Shown here piece after piece: positions 34,201 through 46,478 of a stretch of 64,000 nucleotides of DNA. Source of the DNA: Hemerocallis citrina (taxonomy: Eukaryota > Streptophyta > Magnoliopsida > Asparagales > Asphodelaceae); assembly GCA_017893485.1 (NCBI GenBank), contig CM030367.1:90655121-90719120 (forward strand), given 5' to 3'. Within the stretch, counting starts at the first letter, position 1; each line of letters begins with the position of its first letter. Both the position numbers and the translations under genes were made by a program. The notes beneath the pieces are model-generated. The model saw nothing but the letters and a program-made list of their open reading frames with translations. It was not told the DNA's origin and made no database searches.

Positions 34201-34615
34201 GATAGTGGGGATGTAGTTACGGGAATGTGGGAAGAGTGGAGAGATGTGAAAAAAATTGTATACGGGTAGATAATCTGTACAATTATATGGGTCCTGGGTT
34301 ATTGGATTTGGGCTTGGGCTTAAAATGGTTCAAAATATTTAAATATAATAATTAGCATGTTGGGCTAAATTTTGGCCTCAAATTAATTTAATAAAATTAA
34401 ACACGAATTTGGGCTTAGAATAAATAATTGGGTTTCATATTAACCAATAATAAAATCAAAATACAAACTTGGCTTTTACTAAATAGTCAAACTATTGGGT
34501 TCATAAAATAGACAAAATATTAAAAATCAATTAAGGAAAAATAATCATAAGATACTGATAATTTAAATACGGAAAGATACTTTGAAAATACGCATTAATG
34601 AAAACAGGGGTTACA
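31282..34615 (-). repeat. 3' LTR (element orientation) of LARD-like element
   Basis: On the plus strand it reads TGTCCCGCCCCGCTTCCC ... AGGGGTTACA. It contains a GTATCA/CAGGTA-rich stretch at about 31885-32340 and a GC-rich block at about 33280-34140. ORFs through the GC-rich block are present in several frames of both LTRs and are Arg/Ser/Pro strings with no domain. I regard the block as a leader or regulatory region, not a gene. The first bases (TCCCGCC against TCACACC in the other LTR) show small differences. Confidence 0.9.
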
Positions 34616-37126
34616 AATCCTACCCACCTTACAATAAAATTTCGTCCTCGAAATTTGCGTAGGCGGTATATAGGACAGAGTAAAAGCAATTTAGGGGAGG
34701 GTAACAAACAAGGGATCCAAAGAAAAGTCAACCTGGTGGTAACACCAAAATAAGGAGGGAGTGGACAGCAACGATGTCAAATGGAATGCAAGACGGAAGT
34801 AACCGGCATCAAAAATGAAGAATGAACAACACACGACTTGCAAGATAACAAGGCAAAAAGATGAAAAAATAGATAGAGTTGGAATCGAAGAAAGGATGGA
34901 CAAGGAAAAGATGAACCAGGCAACGAGTCAACGAATGAGGACAAATGCAAGAGATAGGGAAAAGCAAACAATGCAAGGAATGAGAAGCAACAATAGATCC
35001 TGGGACCTGTGGGTTATCCACTCTGATGGTGGCATTCCAAGCTCCAGACATGTTGTTGTAGACCACGTGACACCAAGCGACGCTCCGAGCAGGAAGAAAG
35101 GAAGGAGACACCAAGATCAAAGAGAGTATGGGTTCCAAATAGGGATAGACAATAATGTAAAATGCATATAAGGCTTGAGCTTCAATCTTCATAATTAAAA
35201 GATAGAATACATATCAAAACTAATGGCTTTTAACAGAAATAATAAAACAACAAATATCAATTATAACAATGTCAATAGTAATAGAATAATAATAGCAATA
35301 ATAAAAATAAATATAACAATGATAATAATAAAATTAGTAATACTAGTAACAAAATAATAATAATAACAATAATATTAACAGAAATCAAAATCATCAAAAT
35401 CATACAGTTAATAATAACATAATAAAAATATCACAACACTAATAATAACGATAACACGTACATAACATAATAGAATTCAACACACTCATGAAAATAATGC
35501 AAAAATAATATTAATGATAGCATTAAAATAATACCAATAATGGAAATAAATAATAAGGTAATAGCAATAATAACAATAATATCAATAAAGTAACAGTAAT
35601 AAAAATAATAAAAATAATAAGAGTACTAAAGGTAACGAAGACAATAAAAATAACATCAATTGAAATGACGATAATAATAATAATACCAATAATAGCAAAA
35701 ATATTCATTTACCATCAGTTTCATTATATAAGTAACGAGTCTTGAAATATCAATTAGTAATAGGTAGGAAATCTTGCCTCCTTAACATCAAGTTGCATAT
35801 TTGCCTTCACGACATCAGGTTTCAAATTGTCATCCAAATATTCGGCTGCACATTTTGCCTCGCCGATATCCAGTTGCAATTTGCCTCCATTGACATCGAG
35901 TTACATATTTGCCATCTCGACATTAGGTTGCACCGAAGTGGTGAAATGTATATAAAATTGAGCATGCTCAGGCTCAAAACAAATTAATAATAATAATAAT
36001 AGTAACAATAAAAATAATAGTACCAATAACGATAATAATAATAAAATATCGATACTAATAACTATAAAAATAACAATGCTAATAACAATGATCATAACAA
36101 TAATAATAATAGTAATCGCAAAAAGAATCATAACAATAATAATAATATCAACAATACTAGTAAAAATAATAATGCAAGACAAGATATAGTTTGTGCCCAA
36201 CATTTTTGTGGAAGCAATTTAATATTAGCCAATAATAATAAAATAATGAAAACAACAATATAATATCAATAGTAGTAACAACCATAATAATAATACTTTT
36301 AATGATAATGAAAATAATAACAATAATAATAACAGTAGAAATGACAGCATTATATAACAAAATAAGAATTGTCTTATCAAAATAGTCCGGTAAAAATATA
36401 TAGTCAATCAAAAGTGAAAAGTGAAGTTAAAATACACCATAGTTCGGAAAAACAAATTCTTTATTAAGAAACATTTTTTTTATAGGAGATCGAAAATAAA
36501 TATAACAATTAATAATCGAAACATAGAAAGTATTCGGAAAAATAATTATAAAGAGAAAAATAAGTAGGAGAAAAATGAAGCTACATCCAATAAAGAGTTA
36601 AAGAAAATGATGACTAGAAGGGACAAAAGAAAAATTAAGGAGTTGAATACGAAGGGAGAAGTACGAGGGTAAAATCGGAATTGAAGAGAATATAGTAAGG
36701 AAGAAATAACTAATATGATACTCAATATGAATCAACAAATAAAAGTGAATGCAAGGCAGGGAAGGCAATGAACGACACATGAGTTGAAATAAGGAGGAAT
36801 TAACGGAGCAAACAGAAAATAAGAGATCGCTTACACCGAAATCAAAAGAATATGGATATGGAAAGAATAAATTGTACCCAATAAGGAATTAACAAATCAG
36901 GACGAATGCAAGAGATGAGAAGAAGCAATGAATCAAAGAATTGAATATGAAGGAGTCAAAATGGATGGAATAAGACTTGTGTCCAGATCGAGTTGACTAT
37001 TAAATTATTCATGTGGTTGCATGGCCTGTTAAATGTTGAGTTAATCCTGACTGAGTCAAGTATGTCTAATGTATTAGTCAAACTAACACATTAGCCAAAA
37101 CCTTGCTCTGATACCACTAAAAACCT
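34616..37126 (-). other. Non-coding internal region of LARD-like element
   Basis: The polypurine tract (AAGGTGGGTAGGATT on the minus strand, 34616-34630) adjoins the 3' LTR. Upstream of it ATTTCGAGGACGAAATTTT resembles the post-pol segment of Tekay-type elements. The rest has no coding similarity. Stretches at 35220-35730 and 35980-36370 are very rich in AAT/ATA trinucleotides, and 36430-36980 is purine-rich. Hydrophobic Ile/Leu ORFs across the AAT tracts are artefacts of composition. The primer-binding site lies at 37102-37116 on the minus strand. Confidence 0.8.
35775..35935. repeat. Four-unit degenerate tandem repeat, about 40 bp
   Basis: Variants of a unit with TTGCCTC(C/G), A(C/T)ATC(A/C)(A/G)GTTGCA and ATTTGCC recur about every 37-42 bp inside the LARD-like interior, between the AAT-rich tracts. 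It resembles the arrays in other elements in layout only. Confidence 0.55.
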
Positions 37127-40100
37127 TGTCACACCCCGCTTCCCAAAATACGGAAATACGAGTACGTGACGAAGCCCAGCGAATGATCTTAACATCATCC
37201 ATAAGCTGTAGGATCGACTTAGCATCACAACAATTATATAACCAGAGAGATATATAAAACCAAGCATGCATGAATAATATATTAGCAACAAAAACAACTG
37301 AAATATAATAAAACAACCAAGTAGTTTCAAGTCTGGGTCCAGTTAAACTCGGGAATAACAGCCCGTTACAAGTTCTAAATTTTCAAGAAATAATATTTCA
37401 AACTAAACTAACAATGCAGGAAATAAATGTTCTAATCAAGTTCTTCTCCACATGAAGGCTAGAACCTCTGCTCACCAATTCCAGTGGGCAGCTCGTCTCC
37501 AAAGTCTGTTTAATAAATATAAACAGGAAAACAAAGGGGAAACAAGAGAAGATGCCCTTAGTGCAAACTAGGGCCACAAATAGTGAAAGCAAGTACAAGT
37601 ATGGAAAACAGGAACTGGAATCAAGAATGTAACAGAATTATAATAAGTAGTGGGAACAACCAGAACTAGCTAGCAAGGGGGAACTTCCTAGTAAACAGGC
37701 TAGTTAACAACTGCTAATGGTAAAACATGTGTCAGGTGAACCAGTAGAGGTAACTAACATCAAGTATCATGTTTCATGTGTCAGGTTTCACGTATCAAGT
37801 TTCATATTTCAAGTTACAGGGGTCATGTTCAAGTTTCATGTATCAGATATCAGGTAACCAGGTAATCAGGTAACAGGATAATCAGGTAACAGGATAATCA
37901 TGTATCAGGTATTAAGTTCAAGTCTTGTGTGATTACTATCTAGGTAGCACGACATGCATCCATCTTTTTACTACATGGTTGCTACAGTCAAAACAATTGC
38001 GTTTAGACCTAGTAATGGAGTCTATAGGGCGGTGTACTCAGGTTTCAGGTATCAAGTATCAGGTATCAGGCAGGCACGGTTCATGAATACGAAATTAAAT
38101 AACAGGTTCACGAACGAGTTCGTGAATACTAACAGGTTCATGGACCACACAGTGGTTCCATGAATACAACAGGTTCATGAGTCAAGTAACTGACTCCATG
38201 AATACATCACATGCAACAGGTTCATGAACCGAGTACTGGGAAACACGGGCCCCCTTCTGAGTACACTTACCTATATTGTCCACTCTATAGTCTTTCCCTT
38301 AACCCCGGCTTATTATATTTGCTCAGGCAGAATTTGTATATTTGTATTTATGCATATGAAATAGTGTTGAAATAATGTAGATTGATTCTAAGAAAAATTG
38401 AGGATGTCCTATAGGGTGTCCAGCAACTACATATAAAATTTGGGGTCAAACGCTCGCTGTTTACACAGCTAAATTAATTTGCGAAATAATTTTATACAGC
38501 AGTTTTGCAATCCTGCGTCTACTGATGCAGCTGCAGTAAAACTACCATAACTCCTAGACCGTAACTTCAAATTCAAACATTTTGGAGTCTATCGATATCT
38601 ACACATCCGGATCTACAATTTCTATTCAGGGCTCGGGCCCAGATTCAAATGATAAAAGGCTCGAAACCGCAAAAGAATATTCAGACAGCAACACGTGGAA
38701 TTAACTTGCTAGTGTAGATTTCATGGAAAAATGTTATTTGGTGTCTAGGTCATTATGTGGCATAAATACATGATAATGGAGGTTAAACAGCAAATAATAA
38801 ATGTTTTTCAAGTCATAATGGTCGCAATTCGTCCAAAAATTAAGTGCGACATGTATCTACAAATTTAGGGCTCCTTAATTCATATGTCTATATTTTCATG
38901 TGTCCAAGGGTAAAAGAGTCCAATAATTATAAATTAAATGCAAGGAAATTTTGTGACTCTTAGAATTGTCAATTTGGAGGTTCAAGATTGATCTACAACG
39001 AATTTCAAGGAGGAGTCACAATCTAACTATTTGTAGTATTTCAAGGGTGCTTGTACTAGAACAATAAAATTGTACAAGGATACTTGCCTTAGATGACGAT
39101 GATAAACTCCACTTGTTGTAGTAATTTGGGTAGAAAAATCCCGGAAGAAGTCCTCAAAAAGCGCACGCAAAAAACTACCGAAGATCGAGTTTTCCCCACG
39201 CCGGATCCCAGCCCAACAGCAAACAGCGAACGGATTAGCTGTGCCCAGAACACCAAACAGCGAGCGCAGCCAATGGAAGAGCTCCTCCGCAGCGGATCTG
39301 ATCCAAACAGGGAACATTGGATCTCGGATCGCCTGTGGGTTAAACACCGAACAGCGATCTCACTGGCTCGATCGCACGGATCTTGAAGCAATCGAATGCC
39401 TGAGATTCGATCCCGCCCAATCCTCCTTCTTCTTCGTTCTCTTCATCGACGATCCGAGAACGGGAGAGAGATTGAGTGCGGCGACGGCGCGGCGATGGCT
39501 TCGACGGTGACGAGGAGGACGACGACGGCGGAGGCAAAGGTGCGACGTCGAGAAGCGACGGCGCGCGGCGATGGAAGGCGCGGCGGTGGGCTCTGTTTCT
39601 GATTCAAGAACAGGGGAGGAGTTCGGCGGTTGCTGGCGAACGGAGAGGAGGGCGTTGGAGATTGGGTTCGAGAGGTGATGATGGCGGTGGTGGTTGCTGT
39701 GGAGTCGACGAGGACGAAGGTCACAGGTGACGAGGCGAGCGGAGGTGGGGATTGGTCGAGGATGGCGACGGAAAAATGAGTTCGAGCGAATGATGGAGGA
39801 TGATTGCGGTGGCTGGTGGTGAATGTGGACGAAGGCGATGGAGGTGGTTGGGTGCTGTTCGCAGGGGATTGTGGAGGTGATGCCGAAGGCGATCAATGGT
39901 GGCTTCGGCGGGAGGAAAGAGGCGATGGGAATGGGTTTTGTTTTGTTTTCGTTGGTTTTGTGTTTGTTGGTTTGGGAGACAGGAGAGGGAGAGAGAAGGA
40001 GTAACGGGAGAGAGGGTTAATAAAATAATAATAAAAATAATATTAAATAGGGGTAGTTAGAGATAGTGGGGATGTAGTTACGGGAATGTGGGAAGAGTGG

Positions 40101-40476
40101 AGAGATGTGAAAAAAATTGTATACGGGTAGATAATCTGTACAATTATATGGGTCCTGGGTTATTGGATTTTGGCTTGGGCTTAAAATGGTTCAAAATATT
40201 TAAATATAATAATTAGCATGTTGGGCTAAATTTTGGCCTCAAATTAATTTAATAAAATTAAACACGAATTTGGGCTTAGAATAAATAATTGGGTTTCATA
40301 TTAACCAATAATAAAATCAAAATACAAACTTGGCTTTTACTAAATAGTCAAACTATTGGGTTCATAAAATAGACAAAATAATAAAAATCAATTAAGGAAA
40401 AATAATCATAAGATACTGATAATTTAAATATGGAAAGATACTTTGAAAATACGCATTAATGAAAACAGGGGTTACA
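37127..40476 (-). repeat. 5' LTR (element orientation) of LARD-like element
   Basis: On the plus strand it reads TGTCACACCCCGCTTCCC ... AGGGGTTACA. It matches 31282-34615 almost base for base. The clearest difference is one extra 16-bp copy of a CAGGTAACAGGATAAT unit near 37870-37890. The adjoining minus-strand primer site identifies this as the 5' LTR. Confidence 0.92.
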
Positions 40477-40652
40477 AACCATTTGGTTGAAGAGGCTACT
40501 TGGGAGTCTGAGGAGAGGATGTTGAGAGATCATCCTGAGCTTTTTGCTTGATTTGTATTTTTTTCTTCTCTTTTGCTGGTGGTAAGTGTTTTTTTTTGTT
40601 TCTCGCTCTCGACTGTAGTTCCAGGGACGGAACTATTCTAAGGAGGGAGTGT
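40477..40652 (+). pseudogene. pol: Tekay chromodomain C-terminal codons and polypurine tract
   Basis: After the duplicated AACCA the chromodomain frame resumes in phase with HLVEEATWESEERMLRDHPE, then LFA and a stop at 40549-40551. This is the usual end of a Tekay polyprotein. A 3' untranslated stretch and the polypurine tract AGGAGGGAGTGT (40641-40652) lead into the 3' LTR. The resumption in phase shows that the LARD-like insertion alone split this end of the gene. Confidence 0.9.
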
Positions 40653-43421
40653 TGTAATGCCCCGATTTTCATGAAAATTTTTAATTTGTGCCCGTGCAAT
40701 TTTTATAGTATAAAAATCTTATAATTATCTTCATTATGGATAATGTGTATATGTATATATATATGTATATGTGTTCTCTAATTATTTCATAAAGGCCCAT
40801 TAAATAAAGCCCATGAGCTATTTCTCTTTTATTACAACTTGTAATGTTAAATATTTATAAGATTATTTTGGTAAAAATAATGTACCACTTTTGTGGGGGA
40901 CTAGTGAGTGCACGTGCATTGCACGTACACGTGCATGAACACACCAAGTAGGGGCCGGTTTGTGCAAGAGGGTGTGGGTAGTTATTTTGAGTGTGTGGGT
41001 GGTTGCTATAACTCCTACTCTCATCCTAACCCTCCATCCTATAACTATCTATTTGATCCTAGCCCTCCAATCACTTCCTAAATTAAGTATAAATACCCCC
41101 TAATTTCTTCTCCTCTTAGTACAATAGAAATTTGATAAGAAAGAAAAGATTAGAGTTGAGTTGTTCTTTGGAGACCGACCACCATTGCCATTTGGAGGAT
41201 TCGTTTCTGGCAAGGAGCAAGGAGGAGGAGACGTACATCGAAACTAGGAAGCTTTAAGGGATTTCGCTTTATTTCTTCAAAAAGGTGGGTATTTCTCATG
41301 ACTTCTAGAATAGAAATCATGCTAGGATTGAGATTGATTTGTCATTATGCGTGTAAAAAATTGGATTGATAGAATGATTGTTATATTGAAATCTTTCATG
41401 TGAAAATTTAAATGAATGGTAAAAGAACTAAAGACATTTGAGAAACTGGAACTTACCTGTACAGTCGACCGATCACGTCGAACAGTCGACTGGTCTGATG
41501 AAATAAAATATGTATAGTTCGAAATTCCATGAAATGATATGTTTAATGTGTGTTATTATCTTGATTTTAATCTGGCATGCTAATTTGGAGTTAATATTCA
41601 TCTCTGTAGACAGACAATGAGTAAAGGAAAAATGTATGGTTAGAAATCGTAATTGTGTGAAAGAGAACACTAGTTATGAGAATTCCACATTAAATTGTAA
41701 ACTATGTTTATGATGATGGTAACCGGATAAAATTGCATGTTTATATCGATATTGAACATACTTTAGTTTAATAAAAGTGTTGTGTGCTAATCGAAAGACA
41801 GAAGGAAGAAATATTTCCTTAATTCAAAATTTAACTCTATTCAGTCGACCGAATAAATGTAGTAATCGACCGTCCTGAACAATAAAAGTTTTCGAATCAA
41901 AACCCTGCAGAAACAGCCGACTGGTTTGAGTAACAGTCGACTGCCCCGTGATTGATATTTTAGAGTTGTAAACACTGAGGAACAGTCGACTGGTCTTGTG
42001 CTGCAGTCGACTATTCCGAAACTGTTCTTGAATAATTTCCTTGCTGAATAAGTCGACCGAGTATGTTCTGAGTCGACTGTCCAGATCTTTTTTCGACATC
42101 TCAGAATTCTAGATTTGCTTTTTGTTAAATATTATGTATCTATTGTTGATGAATAAGATTGGTTGTGACATTTTAGATCCATCTTTGCATGAAATGAAGT
42201 AAATCATTCTATTGAACTTGTGAAAAGTTGTATGATTGTGAAAGCTATGAACATAAAAAGGAAAATCTACTGTAATTATGAAAAATGAACTTATGAGTTT
42301 GAAAGACTCGATTCTTGGAAATTGTGAATTGAAATTGAAAACTAGAGGGTCGCTAAGTCCCACACCGGCAATTGAAAAGAAATGAATTGAAATGAATTGT
42401 TGAAATGAACGACCACGGTTTGGGTCATGTTCAATGAATGATTAAGTCCGGTATAGTGGAGAGGCTAACTCTAAAGATTTGATTTTGTTCATGATTCTAT
42501 TAAACTAAGGACTAGATACATAGTGGAGATGTGATGAAAGTAGGAGAAAAACACGAGTATGAGGTTCATCGGATTGGCGGTGTGAGAGTGATCCACAGGC
42601 TACCTGCTTGATGCGTCAAGACATGGCGTGGGCACTACTCCAGAATTATTGTCCCGGTGGCGACGCTTGTGGGTTGTTTGAGTAGCTACGGGTAGTGCCA
42701 TTGTTCCATGGCGGAGGCTGAATTGTCCATAGTCTGCCTGCTCGATGCGTCGTGTCAGTGCGTGGGATTCCCCTCCAGGCTGCCAGGACATGGGCTCGTA
42801 GATCATAGAACATCTAAGATACTTACCGTAGTTACCGTAGTAGATTAAGTCATGGCGAGGGATTGAACCCTATAAAATGAAGTACGATTAAAGGCTTACC
42901 CTCGGACCTATGTAGTTTGGGATGCATAGAATCCGAACAAGTGTGCATTAGTGTCATACAACATAATAACTGTATTAAGGACTAAGTGCACAATCACAAC
43001 ACGACATCAACAGGATAGTCTCTTTAGCTTTGTTTGTGAACAAGTTTGTGATTTGTTCAGAAATGAGAATCGTTATACTGTTTCTGGCATAGAGAGGATG
43101 GTCGTGTATAATTTTCATCGGTTGAATAAACTAACGTACCCACAGTTTTGTATGCAGGATAAATGGCTTGATAAAGATTAAAGGAGAACTGATGCTTATC
43201 GATTATTCATTGTTGTATCTTTGTATAGTTTTGTAAATTGCTTCCGCTGTCATTACATGTAAACTATTGTGATTTATGCTTCCGCTGAAAAAAGTAAAGT
43301 GTAAAGATCTCATGTAACTTTGATGTAAAAAGTTTTATTTCCTTGTAAAATTGTACTAAATGAAGTGTAAAGATCCTGTGGAATCTCGAATTCAGTTGTA
43401 TTTGGAATTCGGGGTGTTACA
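40653..43421 (+). repeat. 3' LTR of Tekay-like element
   Basis: It is the partner of 24663-27429. The GTCGAC-containing units (about 41460-42090) are better preserved here: AGTCGACTG or AGTCGACCG occurs at several sites where the 5' LTR has AGTCAACTG, AGCCGACTG or AATCGACTG. The TATA box is at 41088-41095. AGAGG follows at 43422-43426. Confidence 0.95.
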
Positions 43422-46088
43422 AGAGGGGCCTCCTCCCCCAAGATGGCCGAACCGAGATCCGCCTGTGCCGAGCATGACTTTCAACCTCTGAATCTCCAGC
43501 TCTTTTTCTACCACGACCTCACGAAGAACGGGCTCAGAGGTCGATCGCCTGGTGGAGGCGTCAAACATTGACCAGTTCGTCTCGGCACTCCTCCAGTCTC
43601 AGTCAGCTATAGCCTTCTTCAGACGAGCCACCTCTAAGCTCAGCTCATTGGACTTGTTCATGAAATATCTTATCGCGGTTTCTCGATCACGGGTCTGCTT
43701 GCGATAGTGGATCAAGACACTCTCCTCGGACTCTAGCCTATTCCGAAGTTGTTGGACCTCGGCAGAACTGAGGTCGGCACCTAGGGTCTTGTTCATCTGA
43801 CAAAAAGAAGGGGAAACAAGAATTCACTCCAAGCTTCTCAAAAAGTGCAAGTCATAGTGGGTCACCAAAAACACGATTGTATTAAATCTAAACATTAGTT
43901 ATAAAAAGTGATGGCCAGTCCGCGCTCGGCAAATACAAAAAGAAAAAGATTCTGAGGGGGGATCTGCACCTCTTCGTCGGTCGTCGCCCCCCCCCCCCCC
44001 GCCTCTTTCTCCAAGTGCGGGTCCCTCGGTACCTCGTCTTCCTCGCCCCAAGGGGCTAGTGGATGCACGGGAGGCTCCCATCCGTAATGGAGATGGTTGA
44101 CTTTGCCCTCAGGGTAAAGGAGTAGAAAGTGCACTTTTGCCCGATCGTACGCCTCGTCTTGGGCGGTCATCAACTCCTCCGAAGCCGATATGGCCAGCTC
44201 CTCATACTCTGCAGCCGCCTTCCCTCGAACCTCCGCCAATTCACGGAGATGCTGGTCCTGTTGAGAGGTGAGGTCGGCTTGAAAGGCTTGCGCCACCCCC
44301 TGAGCTGTCGTTAGCTCGACCTTCAAGTCCTTCGTTTCTCGAAGGTATCGATCGACATTCCGCTTCTCGGCGTAAACCTCCTTCTCAAAGCACATCTTCA
44401 GCTGCGCCCCGGTCATCAGCGCCTGGTTGAAGAGAAAAAAGGGTCAGGAAAGAATGACGAGTACAAAAAGAAACAAACAACAAACCAACGCTTACCACCA
44501 CTTGGGCTTGAGCCCACTTCATGTAGGCCATCTCCACTATCTCGGTCGCTAGATGGTCCGGTCGTGGGCCGTGGCGAGTTTATCTGCCACCTCGATCGAG
44601 ATCGGGCCCTCGGTTAGCGAGTCGCCCTCCTTGACCGCCCAGTCCGGGGTGAATAGCCTTAGCCCCCTCTTACCCACCATCTGTTGGGTATCGGGCCGGA
44701 CGGCAAGGGTCCCTGCCTTCAAGACCTCAGTAACCTTGCGGCTATAGGAGCTCGGCCTCTACTCGGGTGCCTCTCAAGATGAGTGGGTCCCAGCCTTTAA
44801 CGCTGCCCTCTTGGCCCTCTTCTTCTGGGCCAGTGCCAGCAGAGCCTTCCCCGCTTCAAGCTTTGACTGGTCCATCGCTGCAGAGAGAAAGGGGGAATGT
44901 TAACATGAAAGCAGAAAATTAAACAAGAATGAAACAATAACATACAAGGGTCGACTGGGCTCAGTCCGGCTCGGGCTAAGTGTAACTCTATCACATTCGG
45001 CCAACCGATGCTGTGCCCCTCGACAAGTCCCTCCGCCTCGAGGGTTTGTGGTTCTGCTTGTAGAAATTCCAGGCAGTAGGAATTTCCCAAGGTACCTCGC
45101 TCCCGACTACGAAATACTTTTCCTTCCACCCCTTTATGGAATCCAGATGACCGTGAACCACTTTCTTGTGGGGGCGAGGCGATATGTGGAAGATGCCCTC
45201 CTGATCTCCGAGCGAGCTCAGCCCTAAGCCCGAAAATATTTCAACTTTAATGGCACGTTCTTCTCCTCGCACTTCAGAATGAAGCAAACCAGTTGCTTCC
45301 ACGAATTGGGGCCGTACTACATTGGGCATAGCTCCCCCACCTCAGCACCCTCTTGATGAACAGGTGCAGTGGGAGCCTCAGTCCCGAGACAAAGGCGTCC
45401 GCGGGAAACATACAGAAGTTGGGGGCCAACTCGGTGGTGGGACGAAGATCAGGGCTCGGAATCATCAGCACGTACTCCCGAGGAATGAAGTAGCTGGCCC
45501 TTATCACAGGCAGATAGTCGGCCTTCAGCACACACTGGACGGTATCCAACCGTATCTGGGTCCGGCCTGGCGAAGACACTTCCATACCAAATTGGACCAA
45601 GTTTTCGACATCGTTAGGATACATCCTGATCGACCGTGCGTTCTTGTAGCAGGGGACGTCGAGCCCGTGCGCTGGCTCAAACTCATCTGGTGTCCTCGGA
45701 ATATCCGGCAGGCGCCACTTCCATTTCTTCTTCCAGATGCGAGGCACCTTCGGCGGAGACGGTGTCGCCAAAGGTAGGAGAGGGGGGAGAGCCTCTCCTT
45801 CCTCGCTACCTTCCTCATCTTCCTCTCCCTCGGCTCCTCCCTCACGACCTCCCTGCTCCACCTCCCCTTCCTCAACCTCCTCGAAGCCGAATCTACCACC
45901 TTCGGCTTACGGCTCTAAAGGGGCACCACATCCAAAACTTGGTCGTCTAAATCCCACCACGTGGAGTTCGACTGACGATCCCCCTCCAAAACTTGATTGT
46001 CCAGATCCCAGGACGTGGAGACCGACAGATGATCCCCTTCTGCCCGACCAGAAGAGCTTGCTTTGGAACTGGACTGAGAGTGCGACAT
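43422..46088 (-). pseudogene. Tat antisense ORF (putative gypsy-type transposon protein), main part
   Basis: Read on the minus strand from an ATG at 46086-46088, a Ser-rich N-terminus is followed by an in-frame TAG and a frame change. An acidic region (GEEDEEGSEEGEALPPLLPL) comes next, then a conserved domain with AHGLDVPCYKNARSIRMYP, LPVIRASYFIPREYVLMIPS, FVSGLRLPLHLFIKRVLRWG and KGVEGKVFRSRERGTLGN. This corresponds to the 'putative gypsy type transposon' (Transposase_28) family of plant retrotransposons. The C-terminal half (44416 down to 43599) is a predicted coiled coil rich in Glu, Lys and Arg. Its role in the retrotransposon cycle is not established. Introns may account for some of the breaks, but at least one stop is real. 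Confidence 0.75.
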
Positions 46089-46218
46089 AACAAAAAAATA
46101 ATAACCTGAGTACCGTGAACGGAGAGATCAACAAAAAAGTCATAGCTGGCAGGTTAAAAAGAGAAGCTCCTATTTTTAAAGATGGAGGGCAAAGTGAAGA
46201 AATGAGAGGGGAGTGGAG

Positions 46219-46228
46219 GATTTATAGA
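46219..46228 (-). promoter_or_regulatory. Possible TATA box of the Tat antisense ORF
   Basis: On the minus strand TCTATAAATC lies about 135 bp upstream of the ATG at 46088. No LTR is near, so the antisense ORF may have its own promoter. The call rests on sequence and distance only. Confidence 0.45.
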
Positions 46229-46234
46229 GTGATA

Positions 46235-46402
46235 ACGACACCTCGAATTCCGCATTGAAATCCTGACCGTTCAACCTTGATCATCAAGATCTAACGGCTG
46301 ATGAGATGTGAATGCCTCGAATTCTGCGTTGGAGTACTGATCGATTCCATCTTAATCATCAAGATATAATAGCTAATAGTATTTTAACACCTCGAATTCC
46401 AC
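46235..46402. repeat. Two-to-three-unit repeat (about 75 bp) upstream of the antisense ORF
   Basis: CCTCGAATTC(C/T)(G/A)C recurs at 46241, 46315 and 46390. The first two units also share ATCATCAAGAT. The units sit immediately upstream (minus strand) of the TATA-like site and may be part of the antisense promoter. Confidence 0.6.
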
Positions 46403-46478
46403 CCCCATGATGTCAGCATCGCATACAACTCCCTAACTTTTACAGCAAGCTTAGGGGCTCGACGTTCGGTAGTGACCT

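Larger units (their letters stand above)
31282..40476 (-). mobile_element. Large non-coding LTR element (LARD-like) nested in the Tekay chromodomain
   Basis: On the minus strand, LTRs of 3350 bp (37127-40476) and 3334 bp (31282-34615) start TGTAACCCCTGTTTTC and end GGGG(T/C)G-GACA. AACCA is duplicated at 31277-31281 and 40477-40481. The primer site TGGTATCAGAGCAAGG lies next to the right-hand LTR on the minus strand, which fixes the orientation. The 2.5-kb internal region has no gag or pol similarity. This architecture (huge LTRs, short non-coding interior, retained primer and polypurine sites) is that of large retrotransposon derivatives mobilised by proteins of another element. The two LTRs are almost identical, so it is the youngest datable insertion here. 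Confidence 0.92.
24663..43421 (+). mobile_element. Tekay-like (chromovirus) Ty3/gypsy retrotransposon nested in the Tat element
   Basis: Two long LTRs (2767 and 2769 bp) beginning TGTAATGCCCCGATTTTC and ending CGGGGTGTTACA bound it. The 5-bp duplication AGAGG flanks it. The primer site TGGTATCAGAGC matches initiator tRNA-Met and the polypurine tract is AGGAGGGAGTGT. The pol gene is nearly full length, ends in a chromodomain, and has the order protease, reverse transcriptase, RNase H, integrase. Most of gag is deleted. A 9.2-kb element is nested inside the last codons of pol, so the original copy was about 9.6 kb. The LTRs differ only at scattered sites, so this element is much younger than its Tat host. 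Confidence 0.95.

Noticed and set aside
35900..36411. Ile/Leu-rich ORFs resembling membrane proteins
   Set aside because: They arise from AAT/ATA trinucleotide repeats; the hydrophobicity is an artefact of composition.
45322..45777. 151-residue plus-strand ORF
   Set aside because: It is the complement of the Tat antisense ORF, which has the recognisable domain on the minus strand.
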